Shown here: positions 1 through 8,460 of the stretch, in pieces
Numbering within the stretch: the stretch's first letter is position 1
Layout: every line of letters begins with the position of its first letter
Origin: Geothrix campi
GTDB taxonomy: Bacteria > Acidobacteriota > Holophagae > Holophagales > Holophagaceae
Length of the DNA: 64,000 nucleotides
NCBI RefSeq assembly: GCF_024609265.1
Contig: NZ_JANHMP010000001.1
Coordinates: forward strand, 1,667,505-1,731,504
Direction: 5' to 3'
Translations under genes and position numbers: made by a program
Notes under the pieces: generated by a model
Told to the model about the DNA's origin: nothing
Seen by the model: only the letters and a program-made list of their open reading frames with translations
Databases searched by the model: none

Positions 1-1
1 T

Positions 2-514
2 CCCGAGGCCTTCCGCCGGTGGCTGGACGAGAAGATGGGCTTCGTTTCCCAGGAAGCGGGGGAACTGAAGGAGGGCTGCGCCTTCGCCGTACCCACCCCC
101 GCCGGCGACCTGCGCGTCCATCCCCTCCTCTGCAGCGAGGCCCTCCTGCCCGGGCGCACCCGCCGGGGCTTCGAACTGGGCCGGGCGGACCTGCTGAGCA
201 ACCACACCAACGACGGCTGGTTCGATCGCAGCATCGCCACGGATCTGCACGCTGCGCAGATCCGCCTGCGGGCCCCGGAGCTGGGCGTGCCCCTGCTGCG
301 GGCGACGCTCACCGGAAAATCCGGGGTGTTCCATGAGGACGGCCACTTTGAACTCTGGGGCGAACCCCTCAGCGAAGGCGCCTATGCCCTGGAACTGCAA
401 TGGCGCCCGGTCCGCACACCAGCCCGCTCCGCGTGGCTGCTGCCGGGGCTGATGGCCGGGCTGGCCGCCATCACGCTGCTGCTAGGATGGAAGGTCCTGC
501 CCCGGAAGGCCTGA
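2..514 (+). CDS. lnt: Apolipoprotein N-acyltransferase, C-terminal part (5' end outside window)
   Basis: Lnt moves an acyl chain from phospholipid to the N-terminal cysteine of outer-membrane lipoproteins, working in the inner membrane. The frame is open from base 2, so the gene starts upstream of the window. The visible part is the end of the nitrilase-like domain. It contains LLCSEALLP, with the probable catalytic cysteine, then LLSNHTNDGWF and a HAAQIRLRAPELGVPLLRA stretch typical of Lnt, and finally one hydrophobic C-terminal segment (LPGLMAGLAAITLLLGW) that returns to the membrane. The stop overlaps the start of the next gene by one base (TGATG), so the two are probably translationally coupled. 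Family assignment is secure; only the missing N-terminal membrane part cannot be checked. Confidence 0.9.
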   Translation, partial: PEAFRRWLDEKMGFVSQEAGELKEGCAFAVPTPAGDLRVHPLLCSEALLPGRTRRGFELGRADLLSNHTNDGWFDRSIATDLHAAQIRLRAPELGVPLLRATLTGKSGVFHEDGHFELWGEPLSEGAYALELQWRPVRTPARSAWLLPGLMAGLAAITLLLGWKVLPRKA

Positions 515-1014
515 TGGACCGCGATTTCCTCGTACCCGAGCCGTTGACGACCCCCCACGGCACCGTGGCCTTTTTTGACGAGACCTGGAGCGTGGATCCC
601 CGCGAACTCCAGATCTTCTTCCAGGCGGAAGAGGTCTACTGGACCGCGGACCGCACCATCGGCCAGTGGCGCCGGCTGCTGGCCTGCTCGCGCCTCCTGA
701 CGGCCCGGCTGGTGCCGGAGGGACACCGGGGTGGCCGCCTGGTGGGCGCCACCCGCCTCTGGTCCGATCATGCCTACGAAGCCAAGCTCTACGACGTGGT
801 GACCGCCCGGGACCTGAAGGCCCAGGGCATCGCCAGCGAGCTGGTGAAGTGGGCCCTGCGCCACCCCTGGGCGGGCGAGGTCCAGCGCTATGTGCTCGAG
901 ACCCGGGACGCGGCGGACTTCTACCCACGGTTCGGCTTCCGCCTGGGACACGAGGTCGACAGCTTCCACATGCGCGTGGGAGTCGCCGAACTGGAGCAGC
1001 GGGGCCTGCGATGA
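514..1014 (+). CDS. GNAT-family N-acetyltransferase
   Basis: A 166-residue acetyltransferase of the GNAT fold. Seen in the sequence: the acetyl-CoA site region KAQGIASELVKWAL, a form of the R/Q-x-x-G-x-G/A loop, preceded by the strand KLYDVVTARDL. The AADFYPRFGF segment is the usual GNAT C-terminal 'A-x-x-F-Y-x-x-x-G-F' motif. I chose the ATG at 514 because it overlaps the lnt stop; the open frame extends further upstream only inside lnt. The stop overlaps the maf start (ATGA), making lnt-gnat-maf a tightly coupled set. The substrate cannot be told from sequence. Confidence 0.85.
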   Translation: MDRDFLVPEPLTTPHGTVAFFDETWSVDPRELQIFFQAEEVYWTADRTIGQWRRLLACSRLLTARLVPEGHRGGRLVGATRLWSDHAYEAKLYDVVTARDLKAQGIASELVKWALRHPWAGEVQRYVLETRDAADFYPRFGFRLGHEVDSFHMRVGVAELEQRGLR

Positions 1015-1634
1015 CCGAGACCCGGCCCGGCCTGCCGGCCACGGCCCTGCAGCCCCTGATCCTGGCCAGCAGCAGCCCCCGCCGCCGCCACTGGCTGGAG
1101 GCCATGCGCATCCCCTTCGAGATCCAGACCCCCCAGGTCGATGAGACGCCCCTGCTGGACGAGGAGCCCGGCGACCTGGTGCTGCGCCTGGCGGAGTTGA
1201 AGGCCGAGGTGGTGGCCCACCGCAACCCCGACCGCTGGGTCATGGCTGCGGACACCACGGTGGCCGTGGACCACCACACCCTGAACAAGCCCGTGGATGT
1301 GGAGGACGCCGTGCGGATGCTGACCCTGATCCAGGGCCGGGCCCATCAGGTGCACACGGGATTCTGCCTGCAGCGGGACAGCACCACCTACAGCTTCGTG
1401 GACACGGCCCAGGTGGTCTTCCGCCCCCTCACCGAAGCCCAGATCCGCTGGTATGTCAACACCCGCGAGCCCATGGACAAGGCGGGTTCGTACGCCATCC
1501 AGGGCGTGGGCGCCCTCTTCATCGAAGGGGTGGAAGGCAGCTTCTCCACCGTCATGGGCCTGCCGGTGGAACGCATGGGCGCCCTGTTCCTCCAGTTGGG
1601 CCTCCTCCAGCCCTGGTTGGGTCTGCCGAGGTAG
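1011..1634 (+). CDS. maf: Maf-family nucleoside triphosphate pyrophosphatase
   Basis: Maf proteins hydrolyse non-canonical or excess nucleoside triphosphates (dTTP/UTP or methylated GTP, depending on subfamily) to the monophosphate and pyrophosphate in the cytoplasm. This 207-residue protein has the N-terminal signature LILASSSPRRR, the acidic catalytic segment AADTTVAVD, and DKAGSYAIQGVGALFIEGVEGSFSTVMGLPV near the end, in three overlapping Maf hallmarks. Length is normal for the family. The ATG overlaps the stop of the acetyltransferase gene by four bases. No transcription terminator is obvious downstream. The exact substrate subclass is not assigned here. Confidence 0.93.
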   Translation: MTETRPGLPATALQPLILASSSPRRRHWLEAMRIPFEIQTPQVDETPLLDEEPGDLVLRLAELKAEVVAHRNPDRWVMAADTTVAVDHHTLNKPVDVEDAVRMLTLIQGRAHQVHTGFCLQRDSTTYSFVDTAQVVFRPLTEAQIRWYVNTREPMDKAGSYAIQGVGALFIEGVEGSFSTVMGLPVERMGALFLQLGLLQPWLGLPR

Positions 1635-2143
1635 GCCCGGGAGCGGTCGGAGAACCCCGAAATCACTAGCAAAGAAGAGGTTCCGGGCAGGAATCTCGGT
1701 CGGCAGCTGCCCTTCGCCCACGGTGATGGGTGGGCATGGGCCGTCTGCACCCGCCCTGGAGGAAATCGCCCCCTCCGGGGAGGCCCAGATAGACCACCCG
1801 AAAATCCCCTTAGTGTCTGGAACTTCCTCAGAAAAAATAGGTAAACAATCTAGGTCCACTGATCTATCATCGTGATCTGCGACACAACTCATCGAAATGT
1901 CGCCCCAGCGGGCTTGGTCCCCCTGGTTTGGAATGCGGTCCGGTTTCTTGCTCCTGACAACATTCCACCGACACCCCCCGGGCGGAGGCGCCGGATTTCT
2001 GGGAAACCCTTTCCCGAACCTCGGTGCGTGCCAGAATCTCGGCTATCCACACCCTCCAGACCCGGCCCGCGTCCACCCGTCCCACCGTTTCCCGATGGCC
2101 CTCCCGCTCCCTTCGTGAGACAGCGCTTTCCATGGGGTTGTGC
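1635..2143. other. Non-coding spacer upstream of the respiratory operon
   Basis: About 510 bases with no convincing gene. The stretch around 1800-1900 is less GC-rich than its surroundings (AAAAAATAGGTAAACAATC) and is the most likely place for the promoter of the act-cta operon, but I cannot point to a clear -35/-10 pair. A short GCCCAC/GTGGGC inverted repeat near 1718-1737 could be a weak stem-loop after maf; no T-run follows it. Confidence 0.4.
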
Positions 2144-2707
2144 ATGCACCGATTCGATCGAGCGTTCCGCTTCGTCCTGCCGGCCGGGGCCGTGGCGGTC
2201 CTGCTCACGGTTCTGACCGTGGGCTGGTTCACGCAGCCGGACCGCTTCGCCAAGGGTTACGCCCCCGAGCAGCCCATCCCCTTCTCCCATGAACTGCATG
2301 CCGGCACGCTTCGCATGCAGTGCCAGTACTGCCACTCCGGCGTGGACAAATCCCGGACGGCGGGCATCCCCAGCGTGGATCTCTGCATGGGCTGCCACAA
2401 GGTCACCAGGACCGATACCCCCGCCATCCAGAAGCTGACCCAGATCGCCAATTCCGGCCAGCCCCTCCTCTGGCAGCGGGTCCACACCCTGCCCGACCAC
2501 GTCTTCTTCGACCACCGCCCCCACGTGAACGCAGGCATCACCTGCCAGAGCTGCCACGGCGAAGTGCAGACCATGAAGGTGGTCACTCGCGAGATGGGCA
2601 TGCGCATGGGCAACTGCCTGGCCTGCCACCGGGATCCCCACGCGGCGCTGCCCGCGGGCTCCAAGATCATCAGGGGCGCCGAGAATTGCGCCGCCTGCCA
2701 CCGCTAG
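2144..2707 (+). CDS. actA: Alternative complex III subunit ActA, pentaheme cytochrome c
   Basis: ActA is the multiheme periplasmic subunit of alternative complex III, the membrane quinol oxidase that replaces bc1 and passes electrons to a cytochrome c or directly to an oxidase. The 187-residue protein has one N-terminal membrane segment (FVLPAGAVAVLLTVLTVGWF) and five CxxCH heme sites: CQYCH, CMGCH, CQSCH, CLACH and a terminal CAACH. Several extra histidines (FSHELH, FFDHRPH) can serve as distal ligands. I prefer the ATG at 2144, with GGGG about eight bases upstream; an in-frame ATG at 2132 is the alternative. It is the first gene of a co-directional operon reaching ctaC. Confidence 0.9.
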   Translation: MHRFDRAFRFVLPAGAVAVLLTVLTVGWFTQPDRFAKGYAPEQPIPFSHELHAGTLRMQCQYCHSGVDKSRTAGIPSVDLCMGCHKVTRTDTPAIQKLTQIANSGQPLLWQRVHTLPDHVFFDHRPHVNAGITCQSCHGEVQTMKVVTREMGMRMGNCLACHRDPHAALPAGSKIIRGAENCAACHR

Positions 2708-2724
2708 ACCGGGAGCTCTGGACG

Positions 2725-2919
2725 ATGGCCGACGAGATCCGCAAGCCCATCCTCGACCGCCTGGCCGCCCTGGTGGCGGGCCCCTTCCTGCTGGGACGCG
2801 AAGCCGTGAGCCTCGCCTTCCGGCCGGACAAGGCCGCGCCGCCGGAGACCCCTCCGGACCTGACGCCCCTCCGCCTCACCGTCACGCCCCCTGAACACGC
2901 CATCAAGCGCCGCGGATGA
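2725..2919 (+). CDS. Small protein of unknown function between actA and actB
   Basis: A 64-codon open frame filling the gap between actA and actB (17 bases after actA, 4 bases before actB). A GGGAGCTC ribosome-binding-like stretch lies just upstream of its ATG. The protein has a moderately hydrophobic N-terminal half (DRLAALVAGPFLLGREAV) followed by a proline-rich tail. I recognise no family. Its spacing within the operon argues for expression with alternative complex III, either as a small accessory subunit or an assembly factor. It could also be non-functional filler; the call rests on position and RBS only. Confidence 0.5.
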   Translation: MADEIRKPILDRLAALVAGPFLLGREAVSLAFRPDKAAPPETPPDLTPLRLTVTPPEHAIKRRG

Positions 2920-2923
2920 CCCG

Positions 2924-5900
2924 ATGAAGACACGACTTCCCGAACATGGCCCCGTTGAGACTCCGCGTTTCTGGCGGACCCTCGAAGAACGCATCGAAAC
3001 GCCCGAGGCCCGGCAGGCCGCCCATGACGAGTTCCTGCCTGGCGGTGTCCCCAGTGGGATCAACTACGACGACGTCCACGGCCTGCCCCCCCAGAGCGGG
3101 GTCTCCCGCCGCGACTTCCTGGGCCTGGTGAGCGCTGCCGCCGCCCTAGCCGCCACCGTGGCCTGCGACCGCAAGGGCCAGGGCACCGTGGTGCCCTACA
3201 CCAAGCGCCCCGTGGAAGTGGTGCCCGGCGTGGCCAACTACTACGCCAGCGCCCACCAGGAAGGTCGCCGCGTCTACCCGGTGCTGGTGAAGACGCGCGA
3301 GGGCCGCCCCATCCACCTCACGGGCAACGACGAGCACCCCGGTGTGAAGGGCAAGACCAGTCCCCGCACCATGGCCGACGTGCTGCGCCTCTACGACCCC
3401 GACCGCCTGCGGGCGCCCAAGTCGGAGGGCTGGGTCGTCGGATGGCCGGAAGCCGAATCCCGCCTCCACGCCGCCCTGAAGGGCGCGAAGGGCGCGGGCA
3501 AACCCGTGCTCCTGATCTCCGGCGCCGTGGCCTCGCCCAGCCGCAAGGCCCTGCTGGCGGAATTCAAGGCCGCCCTGCCCACCCTGGAACACCTGGCCTA
3601 CGAACCTGTGGCCGGCGACGCCGCCGAGGAGGCCGCCAAGGCCAGCTTCGGGCAGCCTGTGTACCTCCAGCCCCGGCTGGCCAAGGCCAAGGTCATCCTG
3701 TCGCTGGGCGCGGACTTCCTGAACGGCGAAGATCCCGAAGCGCTTGGCGCCTGGGGTGCCCAACGCCGCCTGAAGAACGCCCATGACCCCATCAACCGCC
3801 TCTGGGTGCTGGAAGGCCCCCTGACGCTCACCGGCACGAACGCGGACCAGCGCTTCCCCGTGACGCCCTCGCGCCTGGGCGCCGCCGCCTTCGCCCTGGC
3901 AAAGGAACTGGCCGCCAAGGGCCTGCCTTTGCCCGCCGGCTCAGACCTCTCCGCCCTCTCGACCGGCGTTCCCCAGGGCGTGGACATCCCGGCCAAGGCC
4001 TGGACCAGTCTGGTGAAGGATCTCCGGGCGGCCGGCCGGAACGCCGTGGTGCTCTGCGGCGCCCAGATGCCCGCCGAGGCCCACCAGGCCGCCCACCTGC
4101 TGAACGCCATGCTGGGTTCCGAGGCCGTCGCGGCGGTCCCGGCCGAGCCCCTGGCCACCGTGAAGGATCTGGAGGCCGCGGCGCAGAAGATGGCTTCCGG
4201 CGCCTACGCCGCCGCGATCTTCTGGGACGTGAACCCCGCCTACACCTTCCCCCAGGCCGCCGCCTGGAAGGCTGCTGTCGCCAAGGTGCCCTTCCGCGCC
4301 TGGATCGGCCAGGTGGAGGACGAGACTGCCGCCCAGTGCCAGGTGCTGCTGCCGGAGAGTCACTGGCTGGAGAGCTGGGGCGACTTCAGCACCCCCACCG
4401 CCGCTGTCCTCCAGCAGCCCGCCATCGGCACGCTCTATGAAACCCGCCAGGGCGAGGAGGTCCTTCTGGACGCCCTCAAGGCCCTGGGTGCCGCGGTGCC
4501 CGAGGCCTATCACGCCTACCTCCAGGCCCGCTGGAAGAAGGAGCTGCCCCTCGGGACCTCTTTCGAGCAGGCCCTCCATGACGGCCTGGTGAAGGTCGAG
4601 GCCAAGGCTTCCTCGCCCGCCTTCAAGGGTGCCTCCGTGGCTGCCGCCGCCAAGCGCGCCGCCGAATCGAAGGCTGAGGGGCTGGAGCTGGTGCTCTTCC
4701 CCGGCTTCGCCACCCACGATGGCCGCCACGCCAACAACAGCTGGCTCCAGGAGACGCCGGATCCCATCTCCAAGATGACCTGGGACAACCCCGTGGCCTT
4801 GTCCGTGCAGGACGCCAAGGCGCTGGGCGTGGATGAAGGCGACCTGGTCACCCTCTCCCTCGACGGCGTCACCCTCAGGCTGCCCGCCGTCATCCAGCCC
4901 GGCCAGGCCAAGGGCGTGCTGGCCTTGGCGCTGGGCTACGGCCGCACCACCGGCGGGGTCGCCAAGGGCGTGGGCGTCGACGCCTTCCCGCTCCTGGGCC
5001 TGGACCCCACCGCTCCCAACGTGCGCAAGGGCGTCCGCCTCGCCAAGGCCGGCGGCAGGAAGGAGCTCTCCCGCACCCAGAGCCATCACCGCATGGAGGG
5101 CCGCGACCTCGTCCGCTCCCTCACCATGGATGAGTTCGCCCACAACCCCCAGGGCCACCACCACACACCTGAGCTGGTGACCCTCTACGAGGAGCAGCGG
5201 TTCCCGGACCACAAGTGGGGCATGGTCATCGACCTGGCCGCCTGTGTGGGCTGTTCCGCCTGCATCGTCGCCTGCCAGTCCGAGAACAACGTGCCGGTGG
5301 TGGGCCCCGAGCAGGTGGCCCGCGGCCGGGAGATGCACTGGATCCGCATCGACCGCTACTACGAGGGCGAGCTGGAGAACCCGAAGGTCGTCCACCAGCC
5401 GATGTTGTGCCAGCACTGCGACAACGCGCCCTGCGAGAACGTCTGCCCGGTGAACGCCACCAACCACAGCCCCGAAGGCCTGAACCAGATGGCCTACAAC
5501 CGCTGCGTGGGCACCCGCTACTGCGCCAACAACTGCCCCTACAAGGTGCGCCGCTTCAACTTCCTGGAATACACCGCCTACAAGACCGAGCCCGAGACCC
5601 TCGCCTACAACCCCGAGGTCACGGTCCGCCCCCGTGGCGTCATGGAGAAGTGCTCCTTCTGCGTGCAGCGCATCAACGACGTGAAGATCCGTGCCAAGGG
5701 CGATGGCCGCGCCATCCTCGACGGCGAGATCACCACCGCCTGCATGGCCGGCTGCCCCTCGGACGCCATCGTGTTCGGCGACCTGAAGGACCCCAAGAGC
5801 AAGGTCTCCCAGCTGGTGGCCGCCACCCGCGCCTATCGCGTGCTGGAGGAGCTGGGCGTCAAGCCCGCCATCACCTACCTGGCCGATCTGAAGAACCCCG

Positions 5901-5929
5901 CCCTCGAGGGAGGTCACCATGAAGCTTGA
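2924..5929 (+). CDS. actB: Alternative complex III subunit ActB, molybdopterin-oxidoreductase-like and FeS fusion
   Basis: ActB is the large iron-sulfur subunit of alternative complex III. This 1001-residue protein begins with a twin-arginine-type segment (SRRDFLGLVSAAAALAATVAC, about residues 62-82), giving Tat export. A molybdopterin-oxidoreductase-like region that in this family carries no molybdenum follows to about residue 730. The C-terminal ferredoxin domain has CVGCSACIVAC (about 773), CQHCDNAPCENVC (about 829), CVGTRYCANNC (about 861), CSFC (about 910) and CMAGC (about 940), enough for the expected set of cubane clusters. The stop overlaps actC by eleven bases. Fusion of the two modules is normal for ActB. 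Confidence 0.95.
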   Translation: MKTRLPEHGPVETPRFWRTLEERIETPEARQAAHDEFLPGGVPSGINYDDVHGLPPQSGVSRRDFLGLVSAAAALAATVACDRKGQGTVVPYTKRPVEVVPGVANYYASAHQEGRRVYPVLVKTREGRPIHLTGNDEHPGVKGKTSPRTMADVLRLYDPDRLRAPKSEGWVVGWPEAESRLHAALKGAKGAGKPVLLISGAVASPSRKALLAEFKAALPTLEHLAYEPVAGDAAEEAAKASFGQPVYLQPRLAKAKVILSLGADFLNGEDPEALGAWGAQRRLKNAHDPINRLWVLEGPLTLTGTNADQRFPVTPSRLGAAAFALAKELAAKGLPLPAGSDLSALSTGVPQGVDIPAKAWTSLVKDLRAAGRNAVVLCGAQMPAEAHQAAHLLNAMLGSEAVAAVPAEPLATVKDLEAAAQKMASGAYAAAIFWDVNPAYTFPQAAAWKAAVAKVPFRAWIGQVEDETAAQCQVLLPESHWLESWGDFSTPTAAVLQQPAIGTLYETRQGEEVLLDALKALGAAVPEAYHAYLQARWKKELPLGTSFEQALHDGLVKVEAKASSPAFKGASVAAAAKRAAESKAEGLELVLFPGFATHDGRHANNSWLQETPDPISKMTWDNPVALSVQDAKALGVDEGDLVTLSLDGVTLRLPAVIQPGQAKGVLALALGYGRTTGGVAKGVGVDAFPLLGLDPTAPNVRKGVRLAKAGGRKELSRTQSHHRMEGRDLVRSLTMDEFAHNPQGHHHTPELVTLYEEQRFPDHKWGMVIDLAACVGCSACIVACQSENNVPVVGPEQVARGREMHWIRIDRYYEGELENPKVVHQPMLCQHCDNAPCENVCPVNATNHSPEGLNQMAYNRCVGTRYCANNCPYKVRRFNFLEYTAYKTEPETLAYNPEVTVRPRGVMEKCSFCVQRINDVKIRAKGDGRAILDGEITTACMAGCPSDAIVFGDLKDPKSKVSQLVAATRAYRVLEELGVKPAITYLADLKNPALEGGHHEA

Positions 5930-7325
5930 TGCCGCCACGTCCGCCGGCGACATCCCGGAGGGCCTGATTGAACCGTCCCTCTACGTGGGCAAGGTCACGC
6001 CCGGCAGCCTCGACGACCAGGTGCTGGCCTTCCCGGAGACCAAGCCCCCCAGGCAGTGGTACTTCGCCCTGGCCATCACCCTGACCGCGGCCCTCATCGG
6101 TGTCATCTCCATCGGCTACACCTTCTACCTGGGCATCGGCGCCTGGGGCAACACCAGCCCCGTCTTCTGGGCCTTCGACATCATCAACTTCGTGTTCTGG
6201 GTGGGCATCGGCCACGCCGGCACGCTGATCTCGGCCATCCTCTTCCTGTTCCGCAAGCGGTGGCGCAACGCCATCGCGCGCTTCGCCGAGGCCATGACGA
6301 TCTTCGCCGTCATCTGCGCCGTGATCTTCCCCCTCATCCACGTGGGCCGCCCGTGGTTGGCCTACTGGTTGTTCCCCTATCCGAACCAGCGCGCCCTGTG
6401 GACCAACTTCCGCTCGCCCCTGCTGTGGGATGTCTTCGCGGTAAACACCTACTTCTCCGTGTCCGCCATGTTCTGGTACCTGGGCCTGATTCCCGACATC
6501 GCCTCCATGCGCGACCGGACCACCAGCAAGCTGCGGAAGATCATCTACACGGTGCTGGCCATGGGCTGGCGCGGCGCCGCCACCCACTGGCAGCACTACG
6601 AGAAGGCCTACCTCCTGCTGGCAGGCCTCGCCACCGGCCTGGTGCTTTCCGTGCACTCGGTGGTGAGCTTCGACTTCGCCACCTCGGTGGTCCCCGGCTG
6701 GCACATGACCATCTTCCCGCCCTACTTCGTGGCGGGCGCCATCTTCGCCGGTTTCGCCATGGTGGTGATGGTGCTGGTGGTCGTGCGCGAGACCATGCAG
6801 CTGAAGAACCTCATCACCATGCGGCACCTCGATGTGATGAACAAGGTGATCCTCGCCATGAGCTGCATCATGGGCTACAGCTACATGATGGAGGGCTTCA
6901 CGGCCTGGTATTCCATGAACGAGTACCTCCACCACGCCTTCATGAACATCATCACGGGCACCTACGGCTGGGCCGGCTGGGTCACCATCAGCTGCAACAT
7001 CCTCATCCCCCAGATCCTCTGGTTCAAGAAGGCCCGCGCCAGCTACTTCTGGATGATCCTGGTGGCCGTCGGCGTGACCATCGGCATGTGGTTCGAGCGG
7101 TTCGTGATCATCGTGATCTCGCTGCACCAGGACTACCTGCCCTCCGCCTGGCGCATCTACAAACCCACCATGGTGGACTTCGGCGTGCTCCTGGGCACCT
7201 TCGGGATCTTCTTCACCCTGGTCCTGCTCTTCGCCCGGGTCCTGCCGGTCATCGCCACCACGGAAGTGAAGGCGATCCTGCCGGACGCGCAGCCCTCTCA
7301 CCATGGAGACGATCACCATGCCTGA
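5919..7325 (+). CDS. actC: Alternative complex III subunit ActC, NrfD/PsrC-like membrane protein
   Basis: ActC is the polytopic quinone-binding subunit that sits beneath ActB. The 468-residue product has roughly ten hydrophobic segments, beginning near residue 48 with WYFALAITLTAALIGVISIG. It carries NrfD-like stretches such as GRPWLAYWLFPYPNQRALW and SFDFATSVVPGWHMTIFPPYF. The start ATG at 5919 is preceded by GGGAGGT at good spacing and lies inside the end of actB. A cluster of histidines at the C-terminus (HHGDDHHA) overlaps the next start. In a characterised complex this subunit and ActF are the two membrane-embedded candidates for quinol oxidation. Confidence 0.94.
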   Translation: MKLDAATSAGDIPEGLIEPSLYVGKVTPGSLDDQVLAFPETKPPRQWYFALAITLTAALIGVISIGYTFYLGIGAWGNTSPVFWAFDIINFVFWVGIGHAGTLISAILFLFRKRWRNAIARFAEAMTIFAVICAVIFPLIHVGRPWLAYWLFPYPNQRALWTNFRSPLLWDVFAVNTYFSVSAMFWYLGLIPDIASMRDRTTSKLRKIIYTVLAMGWRGAATHWQHYEKAYLLLAGLATGLVLSVHSVVSFDFATSVVPGWHMTIFPPYFVAGAIFAGFAMVVMVLVVVRETMQLKNLITMRHLDVMNKVILAMSCIMGYSYMMEGFTAWYSMNEYLHHAFMNIITGTYGWAGWVTISCNILIPQILWFKKARASYFWMILVAVGVTIGMWFERFVIIVISLHQDYLPSAWRIYKPTMVDFGVLLGTFGIFFTLVLLFARVLPVIATTEVKAILPDAQPSHHGDDHHA

Positions 7326-8460
7326 GATCTCCTATTCGGTTCTCGGTGTCTTCGAGACCCCCGATGCCCTGATGCACGCCATCCCCAAGGTGCGCACAAG
7401 CAAGCTGGGCACCGTGGAGGCCTACACGCCCTACGCCATCCACGGCATCGAGGAGGCCCTGGGCCTCCGCCGCTCCCCCCTGGGCGGCATGGTGCTGGTC
7501 ATGGGCATCCTGGGGGCCATCACCGCCCTCGGCTTCCAGTACTGGATCAGCGCCATCGACTACCCGATCATCACCGGCGGCAAGGGGGCCGGCTCCTGGG
7601 AAGCCTTCATCCCCATCATGTTCGAAGTGACGGTGCTCTTCGCCACCTTCACGGCAGGGCTGGGGATGCTGCACCTGCTGAACAGGTTGCCCTTCTTCGG
7701 CCACCCGGTGCTGTCGTCCAAGTCCATCAAGGGCATCACGCGGGATCGCTACATCCTGGCCCTGGAGGCCGAGGACGAAGGCTTCGATAGCGTTGCTGCT
7801 TCGAAGGCCCTCCGCGAAGCCGGCGCCACGGAGATCGAGGTCCTGCCCGCGCCGGATCGCAGCCCCTTCCTCACCAGCGACTACATCCTGCGCACCCTGG
7901 GCGGCATCTTCGCCGCCTGCGTGGTGGCGGGCCTGGCGATGTACTTCGCCACCAAGTGGTTCCCCCTGCTCAAGCCCATGGCCAACATGCAGGATCAGCC
8001 CCGCCTCAACGCCCAGAAGGCCTCCGCCTTCTTCAAGGACGGCCATGGCATGCAGCAGCCGGTGGTCGGCACCGTGGCCCGGGGCTACCTGCCCACGGCC
8101 ACCGGCACCCAGGAGGAGGCCGCCAGCCTGGTGAACCCCCTGCCCCGCACCAGGGAAGTCTTCGCCACCGGTCGCAAGGTCTACACCAACCGCTGCGAAG
8201 TCTGCCACGGCGCCGTCGGCAACGGCGTGGGCAGCCTGACCGCCGCCTACGGCGCCAAGCCCGCCAACCTGCAGGCCCAGCAGTTCCGCGACTACCCGGA
8301 CGGCAAGATCTACTGGGCCATCGTGAATGGAAAGAATTCCATGCCCTCGCACGCTCCCTACCTCTCTGAGCAGGAGCGCTGGTCGGTGGTCCACTACGTG
8401 CGCGCCCTCCAGCGCGCCCAGAACGCCAAGGACGAGGATCTGAAGGTGGCCACCCGATGA
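7318..8460 (+). CDS. actD: Fused ActD-ActE: DUF3341 membrane subunit joined to monoheme cytochrome c
   Basis: The first about 180 residues are ActD (DUF3341): SYSVLGVFETPDALMHAI, two membrane segments (GGMVLVMGILGAITALGF and IPIMFEVTVLFATFTAGLGM) and the NRLPFFGHPV motif. A further hydrophobic stretch (LGGIFAACVVAGLAMYFATKW) leads into a cytochrome c domain with one CEVCH heme site and a probable methionine ligand in KNSMPSHA, which corresponds to ActE. In many genomes these are two genes; here they are one 380-residue frame without interruption. I chose ATG 7318 (MPEISYSVLG) with GGAG upstream, rather than ATG 7303. It overlaps actC by eight bases and actF by four. Confidence 0.9.
   Translation: MPEISYSVLGVFETPDALMHAIPKVRTSKLGTVEAYTPYAIHGIEEALGLRRSPLGGMVLVMGILGAITALGFQYWISAIDYPIITGGKGAGSWEAFIPIMFEVTVLFATFTAGLGMLHLLNRLPFFGHPVLSSKSIKGITRDRYILALEAEDEGFDSVAASKALREAGATEIEVLPAPDRSPFLTSDYILRTLGGIFAACVVAGLAMYFATKWFPLLKPMANMQDQPRLNAQKASAFFKDGHGMQQPVVGTVARGYLPTATGTQEEAASLVNPLPRTREVFATGRKVYTNRCEVCHGAVGNGVGSLTAAYGAKPANLQAQQFRDYPDGKIYWAIVNGKNSMPSHAPYLSEQERWSVVHYVRALQRAQNAKDEDLKVATR

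Noticed and set aside
3941-5953. A 670-codon minus-strand frame opposite actB
   Set aside because: Antisense shadow caused by high third-position GC in actB; no recognisable family.
5871-7319. A 482-codon minus-strand frame opposite actC
   Set aside because: Histidine- and aspartate-rich shadow of a membrane-protein gene; same cause as the other antisense frames.
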